From Chlamydiota bacterium (GTDB lineage: Bacteria; Chlamydiota; Chlamydiia; Chlamydiales; JAJFMK01), in the NCBI GenBank assembly GCA_021772215.1, contig JAJFMK010000144.1, positions 1-7,299 on the forward strand: a DNA stretch of 7,299 bases, written 5' to 3'. This document shows positions 1-5,591 of this stretch, one piece after another; position 1 is the stretch's first letter, and every line of letters begins with the position of its first letter. The translations under genes were made by a program, and so were the position numbers. The notes under the pieces are model-generated. The model had not been told where the DNA came from. It made no database searches and saw only the letters and a program-made list of their open reading frames with translations.

Positions 1-373
1 GCTCGTTGTTCTCAGGACACTTCGAAACCCAGTCATAGATCGCATCTTGTGGATTGGGGTGAGTATTATCTCCAAAGACCTTACCTGAAAAGGGGCAGAT
101 ATAGACCCGCTTCGTCTGATCATTGACACTCGCCGGCGAGAAATTGATCTTAATTTCCGTCTGATTGTAGAGTTTGCCCTCCTTCTCAAGTTTATTGAAG
201 GCCGCCTCTTCGTTCTCATAAATCGTTTTTTGATGAACAACCAGGACCGGATGGACATCAAATTTTAATTCTAAAAAACGTAAATAGGCTTGGACTAACT
301 CCTTCGATCCCCCCTGCTTGAGGTACTCTAGCAGCTGACGCTGAATCTCTTCTGAGATGACAACTTTGGTCAT
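1..373 (-). CDS. Conserved hypothetical protein, DUF2709-like, N-terminal part (runs off left edge)
   Basis: An open frame on the minus strand from ATG at 373-371 reads 124 codons to the window edge without a stop. The protein begins MTKVVISEEIQRQLLEYLKQ and is mostly helical and charged at first. A beta-like stretch follows (HPVLVVHQKTIYEN, residues 41-54), then a segment with YICPFSGKVFGDN (91-103) and a second cysteine in WVSKCP (115-120). The two cysteines, C93 and C119, could be a metal or structural pair, but that is inference. A good ribosome site, AAGGAA on the minus strand at 388-383, supports the start. The overall pattern resembles a conserved uncharacterised chlamydial family that I associate with DUF2709; function is unknown. 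It is divergent to the dehydrogenase-argS run and shares the 374-482 promoter region with it. The C terminus is outside the window. Confidence 0.72.
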   Translation of the reverse strand, partial: MTKVVISEEIQRQLLEYLKQGGSKELVQAYLRFLELKFDVHPVLVVHQKTIYENEEAAFNKLEKEGKLYNQTEIKINFSPASVNDQTKRVYICPFSGKVFGDNTHPNPQDAIYDWVSKCPENNE

Positions 374-431
374 TTTGATGATTTCCTTGAATTTCTCATT
401 TACTTAGGGCGATCTTACTCTTTTCTTATAT

Positions 432-437
432 TATAAT
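432..437 (+). promoter_or_regulatory. Candidate -10 box in the divergent intergenic region
   Basis: TATAAT at 432-437 matches the sigma-70 -10 consensus perfectly and lies 46 bp before the first dehydrogenase ATG. No convincing -35 hexamer sits 16-18 bp upstream, so this is a weak or activator-dependent call. The stretch ATTATAAT (430-437) is self-complementary, so a TATAAT also reads on the minus strand (435-430) and could serve the divergent gene starting at 373. The ribosome site for the plus gene is AGAGGG at 471-476, six bases before ATG. Confidence 0.4.
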
Positions 438-482
438 TCAAGGTATTTTAGTAGTACGCGCACAGCTAATAGAGGGTTTTAG

Positions 483-1616
483 ATGGTAAAGTTTTTTTCA
501 ATTAATGTTCCAGGTTATGAGAAGGTGATTGAGGCGATTGACGAATCTGCCGGCCTCCACTGCCTTATAGCTATACATGACACACGCCTTGGCCCAGGCC
601 TTGGTGGTACACGAATCTTCCCTTACGCTAGTAGGGAAGAGGCGCTTGATGATGTCCTTCGGCTATCTGAAGGAATGACCTATAAATCTGCCATCTCCCA
701 GGTGGGAACAGGCGGAGCCAAAGCGGTCATCTTTGGCGACTCCAAGGGTAAGAAGTCAAAAGAGATGCTTCACGCCTATGGCGAGGTGATCAACAGCTTA
801 AATGGCGAGTTTATCACGGCTGAAGATGTCGGCACCACAACAGAAGAGGTGGCGATCATGCGTGAAGTGACTCCCTACCTCGTGGGACTGCCGATCGAAA
901 TTGGCGCAGGAGACCCCAGCCCTTTCACCGCTCACGGCGTGATCCGCGGCATCGAGGCGACCTGTCAACATCTCTTCGGCTCCCGATCTGTCAAGGGAAA
1001 AAGAGTTGCCGTTCAAGGTCTTGGCAAGGTGGGTATTATCGTTGCCGAACAGCTATTCTGGCAAGGCGCAGAGCTCATCCTATCCGATATCGACGAAAAG
1101 AAAGCAAAAGAGGTGGCAAAACGATTCCACGCTGAAGTTGTCGCTCCCGATGAGATCTACGGCGTCGAATGCGATATCTTCGCTCCGGTAGCTCTTGGCG
1201 GCATCATCAACGACAAGACAATCCCAATGTTTCGCTGTAAAGCGATTGCAGGCGCCACAAACAACCAGCTCTTAGAAGAGCGTCATGGCAATATCCTATC
1301 TAAAAAAGGGATCCTTTACGCCCCCGATTTCTTAATCAATTCGGGCGGTCTGATCCAGGTCACCTGCGAAATCGACCCCGACGGCTACAGCGCCAAAGCA
1401 GCGCGCGATAAAATTGACACAATCTATGACACTCTCCTAGAGATTTTTGCCAAAGCTGATAAAGAGGGGCGCTCAACAGAAAGCGTCGCTATTGAAATCG
1501 CCAAACATAATATTGCCAACCTCATTGGAAAACGAAAAACTCACTTGTCGCTAAAGACTCCACAAGATAACGTGACGCATAAGAAAACCTCTTATACCCA
1601 TGCTAAAAATCAGTGA
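483..1616 (+). CDS. ldh: Leucine dehydrogenase-type Glu/Leu/Phe/Val dehydrogenase, copy 1
   Basis: NAD-dependent oxidative deamination of branched-chain amino acids to 2-oxo acids (reversible) is the expected cytosolic role. The 377-residue protein has the family layout. An N-terminal substrate domain (about 1-140) carries LGPGLGGTR (36-44), the substrate lysine K68 in MTYKSA, the catalytic lysine K80 in GGAKAVI, and the catalytic aspartate D115 in TAEDVG. The Rossmann domain has GLGKVG (179-184) and an acidic strand end SDID (201-204) that suits NAD rather than NADP. GATNNQ (257-262) and APDFLINSGGL (280-290) follow. Numbering matches Bacillus leucine dehydrogenase closely, and the pocket positions look aliphatic (L40, A113, L290, V293), arguing against phenylalanine dehydrogenase. 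Compared with copy 2 it has a lysine-rich C-terminal tail of about 27 residues (from about 350) that runs over the start of copy 2. Leucine versus valine preference cannot be told from sequence. Confidence 0.87.
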   Translation: MVKFFSINVPGYEKVIEAIDESAGLHCLIAIHDTRLGPGLGGTRIFPYASREEALDDVLRLSEGMTYKSAISQVGTGGAKAVIFGDSKGKKSKEMLHAYGEVINSLNGEFITAEDVGTTTEEVAIMREVTPYLVGLPIEIGAGDPSPFTAHGVIRGIEATCQHLFGSRSVKGKRVAVQGLGKVGIIVAEQLFWQGAELILSDIDEKKAKEVAKRFHAEVVAPDEIYGVECDIFAPVALGGIINDKTIPMFRCKAIAGATNNQLLEERHGNILSKKGILYAPDFLINSGGLIQVTCEIDPDGYSAKAARDKIDTIYDTLLEIFAKADKEGRSTESVAIEIAKHNIANLIGKRKTHLSLKTPQDNVTHKKTSYTHAKNQ

Positions 1617-2652
1617 GATTGCAGTTGACGGCTTTGAAAAGGTGATTGAGCTGACCGATGATTCGGTCGGCCTCCACGCCTTTATAGCCATCCATGACAG
1701 CCGCCTCGGCCCCGGCCTTGGCGGCACCCGTATTCACTCATATGCAAGCCGCCTTGAAGCGCTCCAAGATGTTTTGCGTCTTGCCGAAGGGATGACATAC
1801 AAGGCCGCCATCACGAAGGTCGGATTGGGCGGCGCTAAGGGTGTGATCATCACCGACCCCAAACACAAAAAATCCAAACCGATGCTCCACGCTTATGCTG
1901 AAGGAGTCAACAGTCTCAAAGGTCAGTTCATTACAGCTGAAGATGTCGGAAGCAGCATCGAAGATGTCTCCACAATGAGTGAAAAGACTCCCTATGTCGT
2001 GGGCCTTCCTCTAGAAATTGGCAGCGGTGACCCGAGCCCTTTTGCCGCCTGGGGGGTCTTTCAAGGCATCCGCGCTGTCTGCCGGACCCTCTTTGGAAAC
2101 GATGATGTACGGGGCCGAAAAATCGCCATCCAGGGCCTTGGTAAGGTGGGCATCTGTTTAGCTAACCACCTCTTTTGGCGCGGCTGTAACCTAGTTTTAA
2201 GCGATGTAAAAAAAGAGCACTTGCGACTCATGAGCCGCCTCTTCGACGCCGAAATCGTCTCTCCAGAAGAGATTCACAAAGCTGAGTGTGACATCTTCGC
2301 TCCTTGCGCTCTGGGTGGTATACTCAACAGTCAGACAATCCCCGAACTTAAGTGCCAAGCGGTGGCCGGCAGCGCCAACAACCAGCTCCAGCATGAGAGC
2401 GATGCGCGCCTCCTTCACGAAAGAGGTATCCTCTACGCCCCTGACTTTGTCATTAACGCCGGAGGGTTGATCAATGTCTCCCAAGAGGTGATTGATGGAA
2501 AATACCACGCTAAAGAGTCAAAAAGAGCTGTCGATCAGATCTTTGACACTCTCATCGCCATCTTCGAACGAGCCAAAACAGAAGAGCAACCAACCGAAAT
2601 GATCGCCATGCAGATCGCTAAAGAGTACCTTGAAAGCAAAATAACGATATGA
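1600..2652 (+). CDS. ldh: Leucine dehydrogenase-type Glu/Leu/Phe/Val dehydrogenase, copy 2
   Basis: This is a second, adjacent paralogue of 350 residues. It aligns with copy 1 without gaps over residues 1-340, with about 199 identical positions by hand count (roughly 58-59%). All catalytic features are kept: K68 in MTYKAA, K80 in GGAKGVI, D115 in TAEDVG, GLGKVG (179-184), SDVK (201-204), GSANNQL (257-263) and APDFVINAGGL (280-290). It should therefore be an active NAD-linked amino-acid dehydrogenase. The pocket positions L40, A113, L290 and V293 are identical to copy 1, so a shift in substrate class is not obvious. The start lies 17 bp inside copy 1, without a clear Shine-Dalgarno sequence, which suggests translational coupling; the N termini align residue for residue from Met1, supporting this ATG. 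Its stop overlaps the argS start (ATGA). The two copies differ most in the NAD-domain helix at 203-213 and at 294-310. Confidence 0.87.
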   Translation: MLKISEIAVDGFEKVIELTDDSVGLHAFIAIHDSRLGPGLGGTRIHSYASRLEALQDVLRLAEGMTYKAAITKVGLGGAKGVIITDPKHKKSKPMLHAYAEGVNSLKGQFITAEDVGSSIEDVSTMSEKTPYVVGLPLEIGSGDPSPFAAWGVFQGIRAVCRTLFGNDDVRGRKIAIQGLGKVGICLANHLFWRGCNLVLSDVKKEHLRLMSRLFDAEIVSPEEIHKAECDIFAPCALGGILNSQTIPELKCQAVAGSANNQLQHESDARLLHERGILYAPDFVINAGGLINVSQEVIDGKYHAKESKRAVDQIFDTLIAIFERAKTEEQPTEMIAMQIAKEYLESKITI

Positions 2653-4373
2653 ACCTCCTTCCGCTCCTTACAGAACGTTTTAACGCCGCTATCCGCTCCG
2701 CCTTCCCCAATGTCGAACAGCTCGCAGAGGTGACCGAGAGCACGAATGCCGCCTTTGGCGACTACCAGTGCAACAGCGCCATGAAGCTTGCCAAACCGCT
2801 TGGCATGCCGCCCCACAAGGTCGCTCAGCAACTTTTAGCCCATGTCGACCTTCTCGGCGTCGTCAAAGAGGCAGAGATTAAGGGGCCCGGCTTCATCAAT
2901 CTCACGCTTGAAAAAGAGTTCCTAAACAGCCAGCTCAACAAGGCGTACGAAGATCCCCGCCTCGGCATCCCCCTTCCCGACCAAAAAAAGCGGATCGTTG
3001 TCGAATTCTCTTCACCCAACATCGCCAAAGAGATGCATGTGGGCCACCTGCGCTCCACGATCATTGGCGACAGCCTCGCCAAGATTTTCTCAGAGCTGGG
3101 CCATGAGGTGATTCGCCTAAACCATGTCGGCGACTGGGGCACGCAGTTTGGTATGCTGATCCACTACATCAAACAGGAGCATCCCCATCTTCTCGACGGC
3201 AAAGAAAGGGCGACCCTTCCCGAACTGATGCGCTGGTACCGCGCCGCCAAGGGCTGCTTCGATGCCGATGCCTCGTTTAAGAAATCGTCACAAGAGGAGG
3301 TTGTTCTCCTTCAAGGCGGCGATGATAAAAGCCTAAAAACATGGGAGATGATCTGTGAAATTTCTCGCCAGGGCTACCAAGAGATCTATGACCTCCTCAA
3401 TATCGAACTGGTCGAACGGGGCGAATCGTTCTACAACGATGAACTCCCCATCATCGTCGCTGACCTCAAGGCAAAAGGCCTCCTAGAACATTCCGAGGGA
3501 GCAAATTGCGTCTTTGTCGACAAATACAAAAACCGCGAGGGCAACCCGCAACCTCTCATCGTCCAAAAGAGCGACGGCGGCTACACCTACGCCACCACAG
3601 ACTTAGCCGCCCTGCGCCACCGCATCCGCGATGAGAAGGCTAACCAGATCATCTACGTCGTCGACCAAGGGCAGAGCCTTCACTTTAACCTCGTCTTCGA
3701 CGTTGCTAAAAGGGCCGGCTACTACGACCCCTATAAAACCTCCGTTAACCATGTCCCCTTTGGCCTCGTCCTCGGCGCCGACGGCAAGAAGTTCCGCACC
3801 CGCTCCGGCGATACCGAACGGCTCATCGACCTCCTCACTGAATCGACAAACCGCGCCAATGAGATCCTCGCCGAAAAAAATCCCGATATGGATCCATCGC
3901 AAAGAGCCAACCTCGCGAACACCCTAGGCCTCTCCGCCGTCAAATATGCCGACCTCAGCGTCCACCGCTCGAGCGACTACCAGTTTAGCTACGACAAGAT
4001 GCTTAAATTCGAAGGCAACACCGCCGCCTTTATCCTCTATTCATACGTACGCATCCAGGGCATCAAACGCCAAGCCGATATCCAAAGCATTCCCAACGTC
4101 CCCTTCACCTTAAGCCACCTCCAAGAGCTAAACCTCGCGAAAAAGCTCCTCCAGTTCCCCGACACCCTCGCCGCGGCCGCTCAGGATCTCGCCCCCAACC
4201 GCATCACCGACTACCTCTTCACCCTCGCCGAGACCTTCAACGCCTTCTTCCGCGACTGCCGCGTCGTCAATGACCCCCACCAAGACATTCGCCTCAAGCT
4301 CTGTGACATGACCGCCCGCACCTTAGAAAAGGGCCTCTCCCTTCTCGGCATCAAGACAGTTTCTAAGATGTAA
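2649..4373 (+). CDS. argS: Arginyl-tRNA synthetase (ArgRS)
   Basis: Class I aminoacyl-tRNA synthetase that charges tRNA-Arg; cytosolic and essential. At 574 residues it has the usual bacterial length. Domains run as follows: the N-terminal tRNA-D-loop-recognition domain (about 5-90, with GDYQCNSAMKLAK and KGPGFINL), a catalytic Rossmann core with the HIGH-type signature HVGHLRS (130-136) after EFSSPNIAKEMH, GDWGTQFGML (161-170), and YATTDLAALRHR (314-325). The degenerate second signature typical of ArgRS, GADGKKFRTRSGD (376-388), replaces KMSKS. The DALR-type anticodon-binding domain occupies about 455-574 and ends VSKM. The ATG overlaps the preceding stop (ATGA at 2649-2652), so it is likely translated as the last gene of the dehydrogenase run. 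Its last 94 bp are repeated at 5498-5591. No stem-loop plus T-run terminator is visible after the stop. Confidence 0.98.
   Translation: MNLLPLLTERFNAAIRSAFPNVEQLAEVTESTNAAFGDYQCNSAMKLAKPLGMPPHKVAQQLLAHVDLLGVVKEAEIKGPGFINLTLEKEFLNSQLNKAYEDPRLGIPLPDQKKRIVVEFSSPNIAKEMHVGHLRSTIIGDSLAKIFSELGHEVIRLNHVGDWGTQFGMLIHYIKQEHPHLLDGKERATLPELMRWYRAAKGCFDADASFKKSSQEEVVLLQGGDDKSLKTWEMICEISRQGYQEIYDLLNIELVERGESFYNDELPIIVADLKAKGLLEHSEGANCVFVDKYKNREGNPQPLIVQKSDGGYTYATTDLAALRHRIRDEKANQIIYVVDQGQSLHFNLVFDVAKRAGYYDPYKTSVNHVPFGLVLGADGKKFRTRSGDTERLIDLLTESTNRANEILAEKNPDMDPSQRANLANTLGLSAVKYADLSVHRSSDYQFSYDKMLKFEGNTAAFILYSYVRIQGIKRQADIQSIPNVPFTLSHLQELNLAKKLLQFPDTLAAAAQDLAPNRITDYLFTLAETFNAFFRDCRVVNDPHQDIRLKLCDMTARTLEKGLSLLGIKTVSKM
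4280..4373 (+). repeat. Functional copy of the 94-bp argS 3'-end repeat
   Basis: The last 94 bp of argS, including the TAA stop, recur in the same orientation at 5498-5591, an offset of exactly 1218 bp. Six of 94 positions differ and there are no gaps. Similarity stops abruptly on both sides: 4279 and 5497 differ, and the sequences after the stop codons are unrelated. This copy encodes the canonical ArgRS ending with GLSLLGI. Confidence 0.95.
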
Positions 4374-4482
4374 GCCCCCTCATGAATTATAAAACAGGCT
4401 TTTATCGTTCATAAATCATCCATTTTCTTTTAGCGAGCGAGGAGTAACCTGCTATTGGTCATAACTATGTCGGTATCGTGCC

Positions 4483-4546
4483 ACAATTTAGTCAAAAATC
4501 TCATTTTCAAGTTTTGTAAAATTGTCGCCTATCTGTTACAATTTAG
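4483..4546. promoter_or_regulatory. Repeated ACAATTT sites upstream of the toxin gene (possible operator)
   Basis: The nonamer ACAATTTAG occurs at 4483-4491 and again at 4538-4546, 55 bp apart in the same orientation. The reverse complement AAATTGT occurs at 4519-4525, forming an inverted repeat with ACAATTT at 4538-4544 (7-bp arms, 12-bp spacer). The right arm covers the -10 box. HTH antitoxins of this class usually repress their own operon by binding such palindromes, so an operator is plausible. The short arms in AT-rich DNA keep this tentative. Confidence 0.4.
4514..4542 (+). promoter_or_regulatory. Candidate sigma-70 promoter of the toxin-antitoxin operon
   Basis: TTGTAA (4514-4519, 4 of 6 to consensus) and TACAAT (4537-4542, 5 of 6) are separated by an ideal 17 bp. 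The expected transcription start, about 7 bases after the -10 box, falls on or next to the A of the toxin ATG at 4549, and there is no Shine-Dalgarno sequence before that ATG. The message may therefore be leaderless. Confidence 0.55.
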
Positions 4547-4548
4547 CT

Positions 4549-4929
4549 ATGGACGATCTGGTTAGTATCGAGATCTATGAGAACGATAACGGAAAATCCC
4601 CATATCTGGACTGGGAGCTTGGATTACCACAACAGGCTCAGGGCCTAGTTAGGACACGGCTCGGTAGAGTTCGTCTTGGAAACTTTGGCGATTGTAAACC
4701 TATAGTAGGTGAAAAAGGGCTTTTTGAGTTACGAATTCATATAAGTCCTGGTTTTCGAATATACTTTGGAAAAGCAGGGAACAAATTAATCCTTCTCCTA
4801 ACCGGAGGAGAAAAGGGTAGTCAAAAACGGGACATCGCGAAAGCAAAGGAGTATTGGATCAGCTACCAAACAGGGAGAGAGTTATGGCAAAGACGAAAAG
4901 TTACAAGGAACACCTTAACAAAGAACTGA
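4549..4929 (+). CDS. RelE/ParE-superfamily toxin, HI1419 type (HigB-like addiction-module killer)
   Basis: A 126-residue protein with the hallmark pattern of the small HI1419-like toxins of type II toxin-antitoxin systems. It has an N-terminal strand and helix (VSIEIYENDNGKSPYLDW, 5-22), VRLGNFGDCKPI (41-52), GLFELRIH (57-64), PGFRIYF (68-74 region) and GGEKGSQKRDIAKAKEYW (86-103). Relatives fold like RelE and act in the cytosol, most as ribosome-dependent or free mRNA endonucleases; activity here is inferred. The ATG at 4549 was preferred over one 27 bp upstream (4522) because the family begins near this point and the better promoter lies between them. The usual family fold ends near residue 105; the last 20 or so residues are a basic tail (QRRKVTRNTLTKN) that overlaps the antitoxin gene by 46 bp. 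Toxin-first order is typical of higBA-like pairs. Confidence 0.86.
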   Translation: MDDLVSIEIYENDNGKSPYLDWELGLPQQAQGLVRTRLGRVRLGNFGDCKPIVGEKGLFELRIHISPGFRIYFGKAGNKLILLLTGGEKGSQKRDIAKAKEYWISYQTGRELWQRRKVTRNTLTKN

Positions 4930-5183
4930 AGAACCCCAAAGCAGCAGCAAGTTACTTGAATGCAGCTCTTGAGGATGAAGATCCACGCGTCTTTCTGCTG
5001 GCTTTGAAAGACGTTGCAGATGCGATGGGCGGCATGAGTGAACTTGCCGACAAATCGTCCCTGAACCGCCAATCCCTCTATCGAGCCCTTTCAGAAAATG
5101 GAAACCCTAAGCTCTTAAGCATCCTAAACGTTCTCTATGCAATGGGCTTTGAGGTCCGTATCCGGCCCCTTTCTGCGGCCTAA
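4884..5183 (+). CDS. HTH antitoxin, HI1420 type (HigA-like), partner of the upstream toxin
   Basis: A 99-residue cytosolic antitoxin of the HI1420-like family. The N-terminal segment YKEHLNKELKNPKAAASYLN (7-26) and AALEDEDPRVFLLALKDVADAMGG (27-50) are strongly typical. The helix-turn-helix follows (about 50-72: MSELADKSSLNRQSLYRALS), then NGNPKLLSILNVLYAMGFEVRIRPL. It should bind and neutralise the toxin and repress the operon. The start at 4884 (MAKTKSYKE) was chosen over the in-frame ATG at 4854 because AGGGAGAG at 4872-4879 gives a ribosome site and the family begins there. The gene overlaps the toxin by 46 bp, so translation is likely coupled. The stop at 5181-5183 lies only 3 bp from the epmB remnant, so the operon ends at a sharp recombination joint. 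No terminator is visible. Confidence 0.89.
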   Translation: MAKTKSYKEHLNKELKNPKAAASYLNAALEDEDPRVFLLALKDVADAMGGMSELADKSSLNRQSLYRALSENGNPKLLSILNVLYAMGFEVRIRPLSAA

Positions 5184-5186
5184 ATT

Positions 5187-5270
5187 CACCGCCACCTTGA
5201 AAGGTTCCAAGGGAAGTTCCTGCACATAACGAGGCAGAGCGTAGCCAGGAAGGACCTCGGCGAGTTCATC
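5187..5270 (-). pseudogene. Remnant of the 3' end of an epmB/kamA gene
   Basis: This 84-bp stretch matches 6849-6932, inside the intact gene at the right edge, at 72 of 84 positions without gaps and in the same orientation. The minus strand reads DELAEVLPGYALPRYVQELP then LEPFKVAV, keeping the frame and the lysine equivalent to the PLP lysine of the intact copy. All 12 differences are transitions; 9 are silent and 3 change residues (K to E twice, S to F). The last 24 codons of the intact gene are missing and everything upstream is lost, so it cannot be functional. The minus-strand frame stays open from here up to a stop at 5339-5337 and reads something vaguely EpmB-like, but similarity there is too weak to claim. 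Confidence 0.9.
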
Positions 5271-5327
5271 CCTAAGCAACTCCTTCACGATTTGAAGAGA
5301 CGAAGTCAGAAGAAAATATATTAAGAG

Positions 5328-5403
5328 GTGGGCTTTCTATTGATACACATCTTTAGGAGACACTGAACAACTCGTGTGGGCTTTCTATTGATACACGTCT
5401 TTA
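5328..5403. repeat. Two direct copies of a 28-bp repeat (duplicated relE tail)
   Basis: The units at 5328-5355 and 5376-5403 are identical except for one base (A at 5349, G at 5397) and start 48 bp apart. On the minus strand each encodes the end of a RelE-type toxin (KDVYQ and stop) plus the following bases to GCCCAC. The left unit is thus a partial tandem duplication of the relE 3' end rather than a separate element. Two units only, so this is not a CRISPR array. Confidence 0.9.
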
Positions 5404-5497
5404 CGATGACCAATCTTGAGAACGTGTATTTCTATAACATCGTCCATTACTTGGTAAATGTCTCTATAATCACCCACACGGATGCGCCACTCACTAT
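5385..5497 (-). pseudogene. C-terminal fragment of a RelE/StbE-type toxin
   Basis: Read on the minus strand, this gives SEWRIRVGDYRDIYQVMDD followed by VIEIHVLKIGHRKDVYQ and a stop at 5387-5385. WRIRVGDYRxIY and hGHRKDVY are the two C-terminal signatures of RelE toxins, containing the arginine and tyrosine positions associated with mRNA cleavage. Only about 36 residues remain of a family usually 80-95 long. The N-terminal half and any partner antitoxin are absent, because the sequence changes to the argS tail copy at 5498. In the same frame a stop occurs within the argS-derived DNA and no start codon intervenes. It is therefore a dead remnant of a second toxin-antitoxin module, distinct from the intact HI1419-type pair next door. 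Confidence 0.85.
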
Positions 5498-5591
5498 CCA
5501 AGACATTCGCCTCAAGCTCTGCGACATGACCGCCCGCACCTTAGAAAAGGGCCTCTTACTCCTCAGCATCAAGACAGTTTCTAGGATGTAA
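5498..5591 (+). pseudogene. Duplicated 3'-end fragment of argS
   Basis: A second copy of the last 94 bp of argS (4280-4373), 88 of 94 identical, ending at the equivalent TAA. It encodes DIRLKLCDMTARTLEKG, then LLLLSIKTVSRM, where the intact gene has LSLLGIKTVSKM. Three of five changed codons alter the protein, including a glycine that is typical of ArgRS ends, as expected for DNA freed from selection. The upstream 480 or so codons are missing, so it is not an enzyme. An open frame that runs in from 5376 and ends here is a chance fusion of antisense relE with this tail. Its last 11 bp encode, on the other strand, the end of the fic gene. Confidence 0.95.

Larger units (their letters stand above)
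4374..5591. other. Accessory segment between the two argS 3' ends (1218 bp)
   Basis: This unit lies between the stop of intact argS and the end of its duplicated tail. It holds, in order: about 140 bp with no gene that I can support, a toxin-antitoxin operon (+), an epmB/kamA 3' remnant (-), a RelE tail with a duplicated end (-), and the argS tail copy (+). The first part is visibly richer in A and T than argS. There is no integrase, transposase or terminal inverted repeat, so I do not call it a mobile element. The flanking 94-bp direct repeats would allow its loss by homologous recombination, restoring one intact argS end directly against fic. Confidence 0.6.

Noticed and set aside
4381..4410. 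Short palindrome-like AAAACAGGCTTTT after argS as a terminator
   Set aside because: Only a weak AT stem and no run of T residues; not a credible intrinsic terminator.
4441..4500. Possible trace of a fic 3' end on the minus strand (resembling 5596-5617)
   Set aside because: About 14 of 18 aligned bases match only after a 4-base gap, and the distance from the argS stop does not fit; indistinguishable from chance.
5328..5403. CRISPR-like repeat-spacer pattern
   Set aside because: Only two units, 20-bp spacing, and the repeat is coding DNA of a RelE tail; no cas genes.
5376..5591. 71-codon open frame on the + strand ending in an ArgRS-like C terminus
   Set aside because: Its first part is antisense to the RelE remnant and its second part is the duplicated argS tail; there is no ribosome site and no family resemblance as a whole.
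4280..5591. Classical integrative element with attL/attR in the argS 3' end
   Set aside because: The flanking repeats look like att sites, but they are 94 bp with 6 differences, no integrase or recombinase is present, and an epmB fragment inside the segment is better explained by recombination of the argS/epmB junction.
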